The notes beneath the pieces are model-generated. The model had not been told where the DNA came from and ran no database searches. It worked only from the letters and a program-made list of their open reading frames with translations. Positions 26,715-35,995 of a stretch of DNA of 64,000 nucleotides are shown in pieces (within the stretch, counting starts at the first letter, position 1; every line of letters begins with the position of its first letter). Source of the DNA: Marispirochaeta aestuarii (GTDB lineage: Bacteria; Spirochaetota; Spirochaetia; JC444; Marispirochaetaceae); NCBI RefSeq assembly GCF_002087085.1, contig NZ_MWQY01000008.1, forward strand, positions 1 through 64,000, in the 5' to 3' direction. A program made the translations under genes and the position numbers.

Positions 26715-27611
26715 TCAGCCGCCCAGCTTCGCGAAGAGACTTCGGATTGTATCGTCATAGTCGGGAACTCCACCGGAGCGGGCGGCAGTAAAGGAGCCCA
26801 GGGCGGCGCCGTAGCCGGCAGCTTCGAAGGGATCCTTGCCCCGCCCCAGGGCATACATGAAGCCGGCGGAAAAACTGTCCCCTGCCCCCACAGCGTCGGC
26901 CACCTCCACCGGTTCAACGGGTATCCGACGCAGGATTCCACCGGACAGGAGGGTAACCCCGTCCTTTCCCCGGGTTACAATAAGGCTTTCCAGTCCGAAC
27001 TGCTCTGTCAGTCTGTTCATATGTTCTTCGGGGCTCCCGGTCCCGTCAAGACCGAACATCTCAGCCACAAGATCCAGTTCATCATTATTGAGCTTTACAA
27101 TGGTGGCGTGCCGGAGGGACACATCGATAATCTCCCGGGAATAGTAGCTCTGGCGAAGATTGACGTCATAAAAGCGATGTCGGGCCCGGACCTTCTCGAA
27201 AAGTGAACGCAGGGTTGTGCGGTTGATCTCGCTGCGCTGTGCCAGGGTTCCAAAGTAAAAGCAGTCCCAGTCTCCCGCCTGAATTGCGGCCAGTTGTTCA
27301 TCCTTGAGACGGATACAGTCCCAGGCGACTCCCTCGTGTATTGTATAGGAGGGCTGCCCGGCTTCGAGTTCCACCGTCACAGTCCCCGTCGGGGCATCGC
27401 CGACACGATTGATGTAATCCGCCTGAATTCCGTGCCTCACAAGAGCATCGAAACCCCTGTCGCCCCGCTCATCGTTTCCGAGAGCCGAAACCAGATACGA
27501 TTCCCCTCCCAGTTTTGCCAGATGGGCCGCAAAATTGAGGGAAGCCCCGCCTATATGCTCAGTATCGCCGATTATATCCCAGAGAATTTCACCGAAGGAG
27601 ATAGCTTTCAT
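26715..27611 (-). CDS. PfkB-family carbohydrate kinase (probable fructokinase)
   Basis: 298 residues. The ribokinase-fold signatures are the N-terminal GGASLNFAAHLAKLGG (about residues 21-36) and the C-terminal anion-hole motif DAVGAGDSFSAGF (about 238-250) with its catalytic aspartate. The opening FGEILWDII is typical of fructokinases. It would phosphorylate a hexose in the cytoplasm. It is divergent from an MFS transporter 126 bp away, which might bring in a sugar, and co-transcribed with a YkgJ protein. Substrate is an inference. Confidence 0.9.
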   Translation of the reverse strand: MKAISFGEILWDIIGDTEHIGGASLNFAAHLAKLGGESYLVSALGNDERGDRGFDALVRHGIQADYINRVGDAPTGTVTVELEAGQPSYTIHEGVAWDCIRLKDEQLAAIQAGDWDCFYFGTLAQRSEINRTTLRSLFEKVRARHRFYDVNLRQSYYSREIIDVSLRHATIVKLNNDELDLVAEMFGLDGTGSPEEHMNRLTEQFGLESLIVTRGKDGVTLLSGGILRRIPVEPVEVADAVGAGDSFSAGFMYALGRGKDPFEAAGYGAALGSFTAARSGGVPDYDDTIRSLFAKLGG

Positions 27612-27737
27612 GGACTCATAGTATCATGACAGGGGACATCTGGGAAATAATACTGAACGATTTGCGAGTATCGTCTATTCCCCATGTTTGATTTTCCTGC
27701 TATCGTTCCCTCTATAAGATAACCGGGGATAGTAAAA

Positions 27738-29003
27738 ATGCCAGATTCAACTCTGCACAATAAGCTTGGGAAAAACTTTTTTCTGAACGCCCTTGACGGC
27801 ATCTCTTTTCTTACGGGAATGATCTTTCTCTCCCCGGAAAGTGTTCTGCCGGTCTACATCGAACGCCTCGGAGGTTCCCCCTTCATACTGTCCCTTATTC
27901 CGGTTCTGCGCAATATCGGGGTCTTTTTCCCTTCCATCTTTGTGGCCAGATATATTCAGACCCTGCGTTACAAGAAGCCCTATATTCTGATTACCGGAGC
28001 CTTCCAGCGGGTTCCCTGGCTTCTGGCAGCCCTGAGCGGCCTGGCCTTTGGCGCGGAATATCCGGGGTTTGTCATCTTCAGCCTGATGCTTGCCCTCTTC
28101 ATTACCCAGGGAACCACCGGGATCGCCGTTCCCGCTTTCTTTGATCTGACGGCAAAGACCATTCCCATAAACCTTCGCGGCCGTCTTTTCGCCGTAAGGA
28201 ACCTGGGAAGCTATCTGATCGGACTTGCCTGCGGAGGAATCATCATTCGTATTATGAACACCGTCCCGTTTCCCGACAACTTTCCCCTGCTCATGATAAT
28301 CGGTTTCTCTTTTCTCATGATCTACCTGCCCTCCCTCGGTTTCTATTCCGAACCCCCGAGCAGACGGATACGATTCTCAACCGAACCATTGGGGAGTTTT
28401 CTGCGGGGCCTCCGGCAGATCCCCAGGGAGAACCGGGATTTCGGACGCTATATTCTTGGCAGGGTATTTTATACCCTGGCCTTTACCAGCTATTCCTATT
28501 TCGCGGTGCACCTGGTTCGCCGCTTTTCCCTGCATGAGAGCGAGGTGGGCCTTTTTACCATGATTACTGCGGCGACCTTCATTGTAGCAAATCCACTGCT
28601 TGGGGAGCTTGCCGACCGTAAAGGGCATCTCTTTAACCACCTTATCGGTGCCCTGTCCCTGATAATCGGAAACCTGGCGGCCCTTTTTGCGGGCTCCTAC
28701 TCCCTGGCCCTGATCAGTATCGCAGCAGGAGCGCTGACTCTCTGCATAAACAACGTGTCCCAGTTTGCCATTGTCATCGAGTTCGGCCAGGACTTCGAAA
28801 TCCCCGTGTATATCGGTATCGTCGGGCTGGCGGTGGGAATCTCGTCCCTGTCCATCATTTTTCTCGGATACCTCTCCTCCATCTTCGGGCTCGGGGTAAT
28901 CTTCTGGTTTTCCCTGGGAGCCTCCGTCCTGAGTCTTGGAATTTTCACCACAGTTACCGAGCCGAGAAAACACCGGCCACCCACGGTTGTGGACGCGCGG
29001 TGA
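27738..29003 (+). CDS. MFS transporter
   Basis: 421 residues with about twelve predicted helices. The loop between helices 8 and 9 has LGELADRKGHL, a form of the MFS 'DRxGR' signature. GGGGAT precedes ATG 27738. It is a secondary transporter at the inner membrane; the substrate is unknown. Position opposite the PfkB kinase gene would fit sugar transport, but no sugar-specific motif is visible. Confidence 0.85.
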   Translation: MPDSTLHNKLGKNFFLNALDGISFLTGMIFLSPESVLPVYIERLGGSPFILSLIPVLRNIGVFFPSIFVARYIQTLRYKKPYILITGAFQRVPWLLAALSGLAFGAEYPGFVIFSLMLALFITQGTTGIAVPAFFDLTAKTIPINLRGRLFAVRNLGSYLIGLACGGIIIRIMNTVPFPDNFPLLMIIGFSFLMIYLPSLGFYSEPPSRRIRFSTEPLGSFLRGLRQIPRENRDFGRYILGRVFYTLAFTSYSYFAVHLVRRFSLHESEVGLFTMITAATFIVANPLLGELADRKGHLFNHLIGALSLIIGNLAALFAGSYSLALISIAAGALTLCINNVSQFAIVIEFGQDFEIPVYIGIVGLAVGISSLSIIFLGYLSSIFGLGVIFWFSLGASVLSLGIFTTVTEPRKHRPPTVVDAR

Positions 29004-29048
29004 TCAACAGGAAAACACGGCTTAGCTCCATTCTCATGGTCTTTCCCC

Positions 29049-29078
29049 TTGACACCTTTCCGCTGAACCTGATCTAGT
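29049..29078 (+). promoter_or_regulatory. Candidate promoter of hrpA placing the start codon at the transcript end
   Basis: TTGACA (29049-29054), an 18-bp spacer and TCTAGT (29073-29078). The expected start, 29084-29086, is immediately before ATG 29087, and no Shine-Dalgarno precedes that ATG. Confidence 0.4.
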
Positions 29079-29086
29079 AACTGGCC

Positions 29087-32000
29087 ATGACGGATGCTCA
29101 AACCGACCCTGGACAACTGAAGAAACTCCTCCCCCACACCATGGGCGCAGAGCGGTATCGCCTTTCTCGGCGCCTGTCCAATGCCGGCAAGGACCCGCAG
29201 CGCCTGGAGGAGGCTGCACTCGGGATACTCGAGTCCGTTGAACAGAGACGCCGGAGAGCCGAAGGACTGCCCGCGCCGGACTACCCGGAGGAGCTTCCCA
29301 TTACGGCCCGGAAGGATGAAATCGTCGCAGCCATACAAAGGAACCAGGTGATCATTCTCTCAGGAGAAACAGGCTCAGGCAAATCGACCCAGATACCGAA
29401 AATGTGCCTGGAAGCCGGCCGGGGCATCGACGGCCAGGTAGGCTGCACCCAGCCCCGTCGTATCGCCGCCCTGAGCCTGGCATCCAGGGTTGCCGAGGAA
29501 CTTGGGGACGGAGAAAAAAAATGGGTCTCCAGCAAGATCCGCTTTCAGGAATCCGGCTCCGACGATGCCTATATAAAGTTCATGACCGATGGAATCCTGC
29601 TGGCGGAGACCCAGTCGGACCGCTTTCTGAACCGATATGACACCCTGATTATCGACGAGGCCCATGAACGGAGCCTGAATATCGACCTGATCCTCGGCAT
29701 TCTGCGGAAACTGCTCAAAAAACGCCGGGATCTCAAGCTGATTATAACCTCCGCCACAATCGACACGGAAAAGTTCTCCGCTGCCTTTGACGGAGCCCCG
29801 ATCTTTGAGGTCTCCGGAAGAACCTACCCGGTGGAGGTGATCTACCAGCCTCAGACCGGCGAATCCGAGGATCTCTCTTATGTGGAACAGGCGGTGGCTG
29901 CGGTTGAGAATATCTGTCGGACAAGCCGCGACGGAGACGTCCTTGTCTTCATGCCCACCGAGGCGGACATCCGGGAAACCTGCGACGGTATCGAAGGTCT
30001 GGGAATATCTTCCCTGACGGTGCTTCCTCTTTTTGCCAGGCTTACCTCCGCCGCCCAGAGCAGAATCTTCGCCACCCACGCAGGACGCAAGGTGGTCGTC
30101 GCCACCAACGTGGCGGAGACCTCCATAACCATTCCGGGAATTGTCTACGTTGTGGACACCGGCCTGGCCCGGATTTCAACCTATTCCCCCGCCTCGCGAA
30201 CCACCGCCCTGCCGGTTTCGCCGATATCCCGCTCCTCCGCGGACCAGCGCAAGGGACGGGCAGGACGGGTCCGGCCGGGGGTCTGTATACGGCTCTACCC
30301 GGAAGAGGATTACCAGAGCCGTGAGGAGTTCACCAGACCGGAGATTCTCAGAGACAATCTGGCGGATGTAATCCTGCGCATGGTGTCCCTGCGCCTTGGG
30401 GATGTGGAGGATTTTCCCTTTATCGACAAACCCTCGACCCGACACTTAAGCGACGGAATCGGCATTCTCCGGGAGCTCGGGGCAGTTACCCGGGACAGGC
30501 AGGGAGGTCTGCAGCTGACCCGCCACGGCCGCCTGATGGCCCGGCTGCCCCTTGACCCGCGCTTTTCCAGAATGCTTATTGAAGCAGCCGAGCAGGGCAT
30601 TCTGCGGGATGCAGCGGTCATTGTATCGGTACTGACCATCCAGGACCCCCGGGACAGGCCCCAGGGGGAGGAAGACAAGGCCGATTCGGCCCACAGGAAG
30701 TTCCATGATCAGGAGTCGGACTTTGTAAGCCTTCTGAATATCTGGGAAGAGTACCACCAGGTATGGCGACAGGTACGCAGCCAGGGCAGGATGCGCAAAT
30801 ACTGCAGCCAGAACTACCTGAGCTATCGCCGCATGAAGGAGTGGCGGGATATTCACCTGCAGGTTACCTCCCTGTTGAAGGAACAGGGCTACGAGATCAA
30901 AACACCCGATATAAGCAGAAAACCGGAGAAAAAGGGAGAACCCTCCCCCTGGTACACAGCTTTGCATATATCCATTCTGACAGGGCTGCTCTCCAATATT
31001 GCGGAGAAAAAGGAAAAAAACATCTATACCGCCGCCAGGAATCGGGAAGCGATGATCTTTCCAGGCTCCGGTCTCTTCGGGAACGGTCCCGGATGGCTGG
31101 TAGCAGCCGAGATGGTCAGGACCAGCCGGCTGTTCGCCCGGACCTGCGCCGGGATTGAACCCGCCTGGCTTGAACGGATAGCCACCGGACAGTGCAGCTA
31201 CAGCTATCATGGAGCAACCTGGGCGGAAAAACAGATGGAGGTCACTGCGGTGGAGCAGGTACGCCTCTACGGACTCCTGATAAACCCCGGACGGACCGTC
31301 GCCTACGGAAAAATCAATCCCGGGGAGGCCTCGGACATCTTTATCCGGGAAGGAATCATGGAGGGGAGGTACGACTTTCGCCGGATACACCGGATTCTCC
31401 CGGTCCTAGAAAAAAACAGAAACACCCTTAAGGGAATCCTCAAACTGGAGGAGAAACTGCGACGACGGGACATCTACTGCGGCGACGAGGAGCTCTTCCG
31501 ATTTTATCGGGAGAGGATTCCCCGGGAGGTGTACGATTTCAAGGGCCTTGAGAAGTACCTGAAAGAGAGCGGGGAGGGAATCAGGAAACTGGAACTCTCC
31601 CGGGAAGATATCATGCTCTACAATCCGGACAGCGAAATCCTGGAACGTTTTCCCTCAGAGGCAGTAATCGATGGTCATCGTATAGACCTCGAATATGTAT
31701 TTGATCCCCAGCGCCCGGAAGACGGGGTCACCGCCCTTATTCCGGAGCGCATAAGCCGTGATCTGACAACCCCTGTATTCGACTGGCTGGTTCCTGGACT
31801 TTTCGAGGAGAAGGTCAGCACCCTCATGAAAGGGCTGCCCAAGGAGTACCGCCGACGCCTCGCTCCGGTCTCGGAGAGCGCCGGAAGAGTTGCCCGGAAC
31901 ATACCCCGGAATACCCGGGAACGGCTCGTAGTAGCTCTGAGCCGCTATATTCAGGAGGACTTCGGCTTTCTTATCCCCGAATCCGCCTGGGACGAAGAGT

Positions 32001-33028
32001 CCCTGCCCCCCCATTTGAAAATGCGCTTTACCGTTGTTGATGCCCGGGGCAGGAGACTGACGGAAGGCCGGGACAGGGAAGTCCTGACCTCTGCGGGGCC
32101 CTCGAAGCATTTAACCGGCAGCCTGGACCGGCTGAAGCGCTCCTGGGAGATCGAGGAACTGCGGATCTGGGACTTCGATGAGATTCCCGAACGGGTGGAG
32201 GGAGACGACGGGCTCCCCGCTTTCCCGGCCCTTACGCCCGAAGGGACGCAGGTCGCCCTGCGGCTCTATTTAAGTGCCGAGGAGGCTGCAGGAATCCACC
32301 CCGACGGGGTGGCCCTTCTTGTCTACCGCTCCTTCTCCGATATTCTCAAGACCTTCCGCCATGAGTTCATGCTCGGTAAAGAGTATCAGATGAAAGTGCT
32401 GCCCTTCGGCGGTCTCGAGAGCTTTAACGAGGGGGTCTGGCGATCCCTGACCATGAGACTCTTCCGTCGCAGCATACGGAGCAGGTCCGAATATCAGGAG
32501 TTCTCCGAGTGGATAAAGCCGCGACTCTACTCGGAACTGAAGGAGCTCTATCAGCCGGTATTGAGTGTCCTGGAGGAATACGCCCAGGTGCGGGAGTGCC
32601 TGTCCCGCCTTGAGACCAGGGAAGGCTCCAGGAAGGGGGTCAAAAGGTTCCTGTCGGTCCGGCGCAAAGAGCTTGAAAACCTTGTGCCCAGAGAGTTTTA
32701 CCGACTCTATGACAAGGAGGAGCTCAAAGAGGTTCCCCGCTTTCTCAGGGCCCTGAAAACCCGCATCGAGAAGGGGGCTGTAAACCCGGCGGCGGACACC
32801 GAAAAAGCTTTCGCGCTTATCCCCTACCTCAGCTGGTACAGGGAGACCAGGGATCTCCTGAAGGAGAGGAGCGGAATGAGCTATGCAAAGCGTCAGGCCT
32901 TGAAGGAGTACCGCTGGGCCCTGGAGGAGTATAAAATTCAGCTTTTTGCCCAGGAAATGGGTACCCGGATAAAGATAAGCCCACAGCGCCTAGACAAGCG
33001 TATCAGGACCATCGAGGAGATGCTCTGA
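29087..33028 (+). CDS. hrpA: ATP-dependent DEAH-box RNA helicase HrpA
   Basis: 1313 residues, the usual length for HrpA. Walker A is GETGSGKST (residues 93-101), the DEAH box is residues 190-193, motif III is SATID and motif VI is QRKGRAGRV. The helicase-associated winged helix, OB-fold and the long HrpA-specific C-terminal region (DUF3418) follow. It unwinds RNA, with roles in mRNA processing and in rescuing collided ribosomes in related bacteria. The gene has no ribosome site and may be leaderless. Its last 26 bases overlap the convergent hydrogenase-chemoreceptor gene. Confidence 0.95.
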   Translation: MTDAQTDPGQLKKLLPHTMGAERYRLSRRLSNAGKDPQRLEEAALGILESVEQRRRRAEGLPAPDYPEELPITARKDEIVAAIQRNQVIILSGETGSGKSTQIPKMCLEAGRGIDGQVGCTQPRRIAALSLASRVAEELGDGEKKWVSSKIRFQESGSDDAYIKFMTDGILLAETQSDRFLNRYDTLIIDEAHERSLNIDLILGILRKLLKKRRDLKLIITSATIDTEKFSAAFDGAPIFEVSGRTYPVEVIYQPQTGESEDLSYVEQAVAAVENICRTSRDGDVLVFMPTEADIRETCDGIEGLGISSLTVLPLFARLTSAAQSRIFATHAGRKVVVATNVAETSITIPGIVYVVDTGLARISTYSPASRTTALPVSPISRSSADQRKGRAGRVRPGVCIRLYPEEDYQSREEFTRPEILRDNLADVILRMVSLRLGDVEDFPFIDKPSTRHLSDGIGILRELGAVTRDRQGGLQLTRHGRLMARLPLDPRFSRMLIEAAEQGILRDAAVIVSVLTIQDPRDRPQGEEDKADSAHRKFHDQESDFVSLLNIWEEYHQVWRQVRSQGRMRKYCSQNYLSYRRMKEWRDIHLQVTSLLKEQGYEIKTPDISRKPEKKGEPSPWYTALHISILTGLLSNIAEKKEKNIYTAARNREAMIFPGSGLFGNGPGWLVAAEMVRTSRLFARTCAGIEPAWLERIATGQCSYSYHGATWAEKQMEVTAVEQVRLYGLLINPGRTVAYGKINPGEASDIFIREGIMEGRYDFRRIHRILPVLEKNRNTLKGILKLEEKLRRRDIYCGDEELFRFYRERIPREVYDFKGLEKYLKESGEGIRKLELSREDIMLYNPDSEILERFPSEAVIDGHRIDLEYVFDPQRPEDGVTALIPERISRDLTTPVFDWLVPGLFEEKVSTLMKGLPKEYRRRLAPVSESAGRVARNIPRNTRERLVVALSRYIQEDFGFLIPESAWDEESLPPHLKMRFTVVDARGRRLTEGRDREVLTSAGPSKHLTGSLDRLKRSWEIEELRIWDFDEIPERVEGDDGLPAFPALTPEGTQVALRLYLSAEEAAGIHPDGVALLVYRSFSDILKTFRHEFMLGKEYQMKVLPFGGLESFNEGVWRSLTMRLFRRSIRSRSEYQEFSEWIKPRLYSELKELYQPVLSVLEEYAQVRECLSRLETREGSRKGVKRFLSVRRKELENLVPREFYRLYDKEELKEVPRFLRALKTRIEKGAVNPAADTEKAFALIPYLSWYRETRDLLKERSGMSYAKRQALKEYRWALEEYKIQLFAQEMGTRIKISPQRLDKRIRTIEEML

Positions 33029-35129
33029 ACTGTCCCTCACCCCGCAGACTGTCGATGTTTCTCTCGGAGATATCATTGATTGAGTTGATCACACTCCTCA
33101 TGTTGCCGAGCATTTCATCCATGGAAGCCTGAGAGGCATGCATATCCGCAGCCATATCCTTCAGCTCGGACAGGGAATCGGTTACCTGTGTCCCGCCGAC
33201 GGACATCTCGTCCATTGCCATGATTACCTCGCTGATACTGTCGGCAACTCCCTGTATATGATGGATCATTTCGTTGATACTCTCCCCTGTTTTCTGGGAA
33301 ACGCTGGAGGTATTCCGGATTTCACTGATGATATCCTTCAATGTTCCGGATATTGTCGTCGAGTTCCGGTGAGACGTCACGGACAGACGACGGACCTCGG
33401 AGGCGACAATCGCAAAGCCCCTCCCCGCTGCACCGGCATGGGCCGCTTCGATGGCGGCGTTTATGGACAGTATGTTCGTATTGTCCGCGGCATCATTGAG
33501 GACTGCAATCAGATTGTCTATATCCTCAATGGAATCCACTACCCTCTCGATTGATTCCACCGTATCCGTCATGTCTTTCCTGCCCGATCTGGCCAGATCG
33601 ACAAGATTCACGATGGCATTCTGTTTCTCCTGAGATTTTCTGGTGGTATTTCTTATGGAAGATATCATCTGTTCGATAACTGCCGAAGACTGCAGAATGA
33701 AGCTGTGCTGACTCTCGAACTTCCTGCGGACGTTTTCCATTAAACCCTCGATGCTGTTGATCAGTTCACGGGAATGCAGGATTTCCTCATGCAGGCGCGT
33801 GGAAATACCGGCGGTGTTCTCCTGAGATTCGACAATCATTCGTGTTTGATAGTGATGACAGTTTTCTGCTTTATTCAGACCGTTGAGAATTGCGGTTGCC
33901 ATCATTTCACAACTGTTATATCCGCAGGCAGCGCAATTCAGAACATCCTTGACCGTAGTTTTTTTCATATCCGCATATATTTTCTGTAATTGCTCAGCGT
34001 CGGGGTACCGCAGCTGCATGTTGGAGGATAAATCACGGTAGCCGCGATCATAGAGTCCGGATTTCCAGTAGGTTTTAACGACTTTGCGAATCTTCCTTGT
34101 TATCCCTTTGTCGCCTTTCAGCAACGTCGGTTTGTATTTCCGCCGAGCTGCTTCCATGCGTTTTTGGATGGAATATTCGACTTCATCAACAATTTTATCG
34201 CGATCAGGGGTTCCGGGACCTCCGTTACAGCCGGAACTGCAATTCAGACAGTCCACAAGCAGAGGGTTATATCCCTTCTTCAGCGCATGATGAAGAGTCT
34301 TGAAATATGGATAGACCGTCTCGGGCCCTTCGATTTTCCGTATTCTCTTGACAAGCCCGGGACGTTCGCGTTCGACGGTACGCATCAGGCCGCCGGGCGA
34401 CGAGAACAGGACCGCCCGCTCAGGCAGCGGACCGGCGAAATCAAGCTCCGGATATTTGGAGAGGTCAATCTTTTTTCGGTCCAGATAGGCCCGGATACCG
34501 GTAAAGGTCACATTATAGTCACCCATTCCGGTCTCCTCAAACTCACGTTTCTTCGCTATGCAGGGCGAAAGAACCGCAACGGCGTGGTCCTTGTATTCAG
34601 GGTAGAATTCACGAATCATGGCTATGGTATGAAGCATGGGACTCTGTGCAGGAGCCAGATATTTCAGCAGTTCCGGCTGGTAAATCTCAATATAGCTTAC
34701 AATCGCCGGGCAGGGCTGGGCGATCAGCATTTCGGGTTTTTTATTTTCAATATGTGCAAGGTATGAATGAACCGTCAGCTCAGCTCCGAAACTGACATCA
34801 AAAACAGCGTCAACCCCCAGGGAAGCAAGAAATCCGTTCAGGCGCAGATAGGAATCAGCGAAATTCGCCGCCACGGCGGGTGCAGAGATGGCGACCATCC
34901 TGACCTTTCTTTCAAGGTCAGTAAAAAACCGGGGGCTGTCATCAATCAGGCTGCGTGCGCCGTGGGAGCATGCATCAATACAGCTCCCGCAACCGATACA
35001 AAGATCGTGGTTGATATCAACATGCTCGCCGCTGCCGTCTATGCAGTATTTGACAGGGCAGACCGAGATACACATATGGCAATTTACGCACTTTTCCGGA
35101 TCCACCTCTACAACGGGAGTCAGCTTCAT
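33003..35129 (-). CDS. Soluble sensor: [FeFe]-hydrogenase-like domain fused to a chemoreceptor signalling domain
   Basis: 708 residues, no membrane helix. Two ferredoxin clusters (C14-C24 and C44-C54) lead into an [FeFe]-hydrogenase H-cluster domain. Its ligands are C140 (loop 1, QPCPAIV), C190 (loop 2, SPCIAKKREFE) and C297/C301 (loop 3, NCSSGCNGG). The proton-relay cysteine of true hydrogenases (first C of TSCCP) is proline 139, so turnover is probably poor and a sensing role likely. A further Fe-S motif follows (C399, C402, C407, C424). Residues 440-700 form a methyl-accepting chemotaxis coiled coil with the tip NTNILSINAAIEAAHAG. It likely reports H2 or redox state to CheA/CheW. GAGG precedes ATG 35129. 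Confidence 0.88.
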   Translation of the reverse strand: MKLTPVVEVDPEKCVNCHMCISVCPVKYCIDGSGEHVDINHDLCIGCGSCIDACSHGARSLIDDSPRFFTDLERKVRMVAISAPAVAANFADSYLRLNGFLASLGVDAVFDVSFGAELTVHSYLAHIENKKPEMLIAQPCPAIVSYIEIYQPELLKYLAPAQSPMLHTIAMIREFYPEYKDHAVAVLSPCIAKKREFEETGMGDYNVTFTGIRAYLDRKKIDLSKYPELDFAGPLPERAVLFSSPGGLMRTVERERPGLVKRIRKIEGPETVYPYFKTLHHALKKGYNPLLVDCLNCSSGCNGGPGTPDRDKIVDEVEYSIQKRMEAARRKYKPTLLKGDKGITRKIRKVVKTYWKSGLYDRGYRDLSSNMQLRYPDAEQLQKIYADMKKTTVKDVLNCAACGYNSCEMMATAILNGLNKAENCHHYQTRMIVESQENTAGISTRLHEEILHSRELINSIEGLMENVRRKFESQHSFILQSSAVIEQMISSIRNTTRKSQEKQNAIVNLVDLARSGRKDMTDTVESIERVVDSIEDIDNLIAVLNDAADNTNILSINAAIEAAHAGAAGRGFAIVASEVRRLSVTSHRNSTTISGTLKDIISEIRNTSSVSQKTGESINEMIHHIQGVADSISEVIMAMDEMSVGGTQVTDSLSELKDMAADMHASQASMDEMLGNMRSVINSINDISERNIDSLRGEGQFRASPRWS

Positions 35130-35161
35130 CGTTTACCTCATAGCTCTATTGGCATAACTAT

Positions 35162-35190
35162 ATTATAGCGAAGTGCTGCACCTGTTGCAA
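35162..35190 (-). promoter_or_regulatory. Promoter of the hydrogenase-chemoreceptor gene
   Basis: On the minus strand: TTGCAA (35190-35185), a 17-bp spacer and a perfect TATAAT (35167-35162). The predicted leader to ATG 35129 is about 25 nt. Confidence 0.65.
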
Positions 35191-35204
35191 GCTGACAGAC
35201 TGTT

Positions 35205-35744
35205 TTACTCTATGGAGATGAAAACCAGAACGGTACGTGAACCGTTACGCAGAGTCCTGCAGGTCCCGTGAGCGACCCCGGGGGACAGATCGATTACAGC
35301 TCCCGACGCTCCGCCGTCAGGAGCACCACAGAAGGGACAGGGACCGGAGAAGATCCCCCAGAAACCGGAACAGAAGAAACAGCCATTCTGCAGTGCGGAA
35401 GAGAGGGGAATTATAAAACGCCCTCCCCTGGCAGCTTCTTCCGGGCTCAATACAAGCTCGATATCCGCCCTTGAATACCGGGGCCTGAATGCCTGTTCCC
35501 GTTTCAAGGGTCGATTCTGGACCGCCTTCCGGCTGCGCCGGGTATCATATTCCCGCCGCTTCTCCGGATCACCCAGGACCTCGTAGGCCTCCCGGGCAGC
35601 CCGGAAATCCTCCGACTTTTCAGGACTGCCGGTTATGTCGGGATGACAATCCTTGACCCGTCGCCGGTAGGCATCCCGGATCTCTTGCTGGGATGCCTGA
35701 GCCTCCAGACCGAGAGAACTGTAGTGATTCGGTATCCCCGCCAT
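35205..35744 (-). CDS. DnaJ-domain protein with C-terminal zinc-ribbon-like cysteines
   Basis: 179 residues. Residues 6-70 are a J-domain with the Hsp70-stimulating HPD motif (CHPDITG). The C-terminal half has no DnaJ glycine-rich or substrate domain; instead it has CFFCSGFWG and CPFC (about residues 121-139), two CxxC pairs that could bind zinc. It probably recruits DnaK to a particular client. It lies near the hsp20 pair but on the opposite strand, and no strong ribosome site precedes ATG 35744. The client is unknown. Confidence 0.85.
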   Translation of the reverse strand: MAGIPNHYSSLGLEAQASQQEIRDAYRRRVKDCHPDITGSPEKSEDFRAAREAYEVLGDPEKRREYDTRRSRKAVQNRPLKREQAFRPRYSRADIELVLSPEEAARGGRFIIPLSSALQNGCFFCSGFWGIFSGPCPFCGAPDGGASGAVIDLSPGVAHGTCRTLRNGSRTVLVFISIE

Positions 35745-35746
35745 AT

Positions 35747-35759
35747 GGTAAATTTTACC
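35747..35759. promoter_or_regulatory. Short palindrome at the dnaJ-like gene start
   Basis: GGTAAA and TTTACC are perfect arms about a single T, just upstream of the start codon at 35744. It could be an operator or an RNA structure limiting translation. It is short enough to be chance. Confidence 0.28.
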
Positions 35760-35934
35760 CTTTCATTTCCAATCGTCAAGGGGGTTCTTGCGTCATAATG
35801 ACCCAGATTCCGGCACACATTCCCCGGGAACTGTCGTCTTTTTGCCCATTCAGTTCCGAACAGGGCTATTCATCATCGAGGAGGCGAACACTATATCTCT
35901 TTACACAATAATGACTTAACCATGCTTTCAATAC

Positions 35935-35951
35935 TTGGCACATTTATTGCA
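35935..35951 (+). promoter_or_regulatory. Sigma-54 (-24/-12) promoter of the hsp20 pair
   Basis: TTGGCAC, ATTTA and TTGCA place GG at 35937-35938 and GC at 35949-35950 with exactly ten bases between, the defining sigma-54 spacing. The predicted start is about 35962, leaving a 34-nt leader with GAGGAGG before ATG 35996. No equally good sigma-70 promoter is visible. The 251-bp gap from 35745 shows no gene; an activator site is not obvious. Confidence 0.75.
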
Positions 35952-35995
35952 TATAAATTAATAGAAAGAATAAAACCTGTTAGAGGAGGCAGAAT

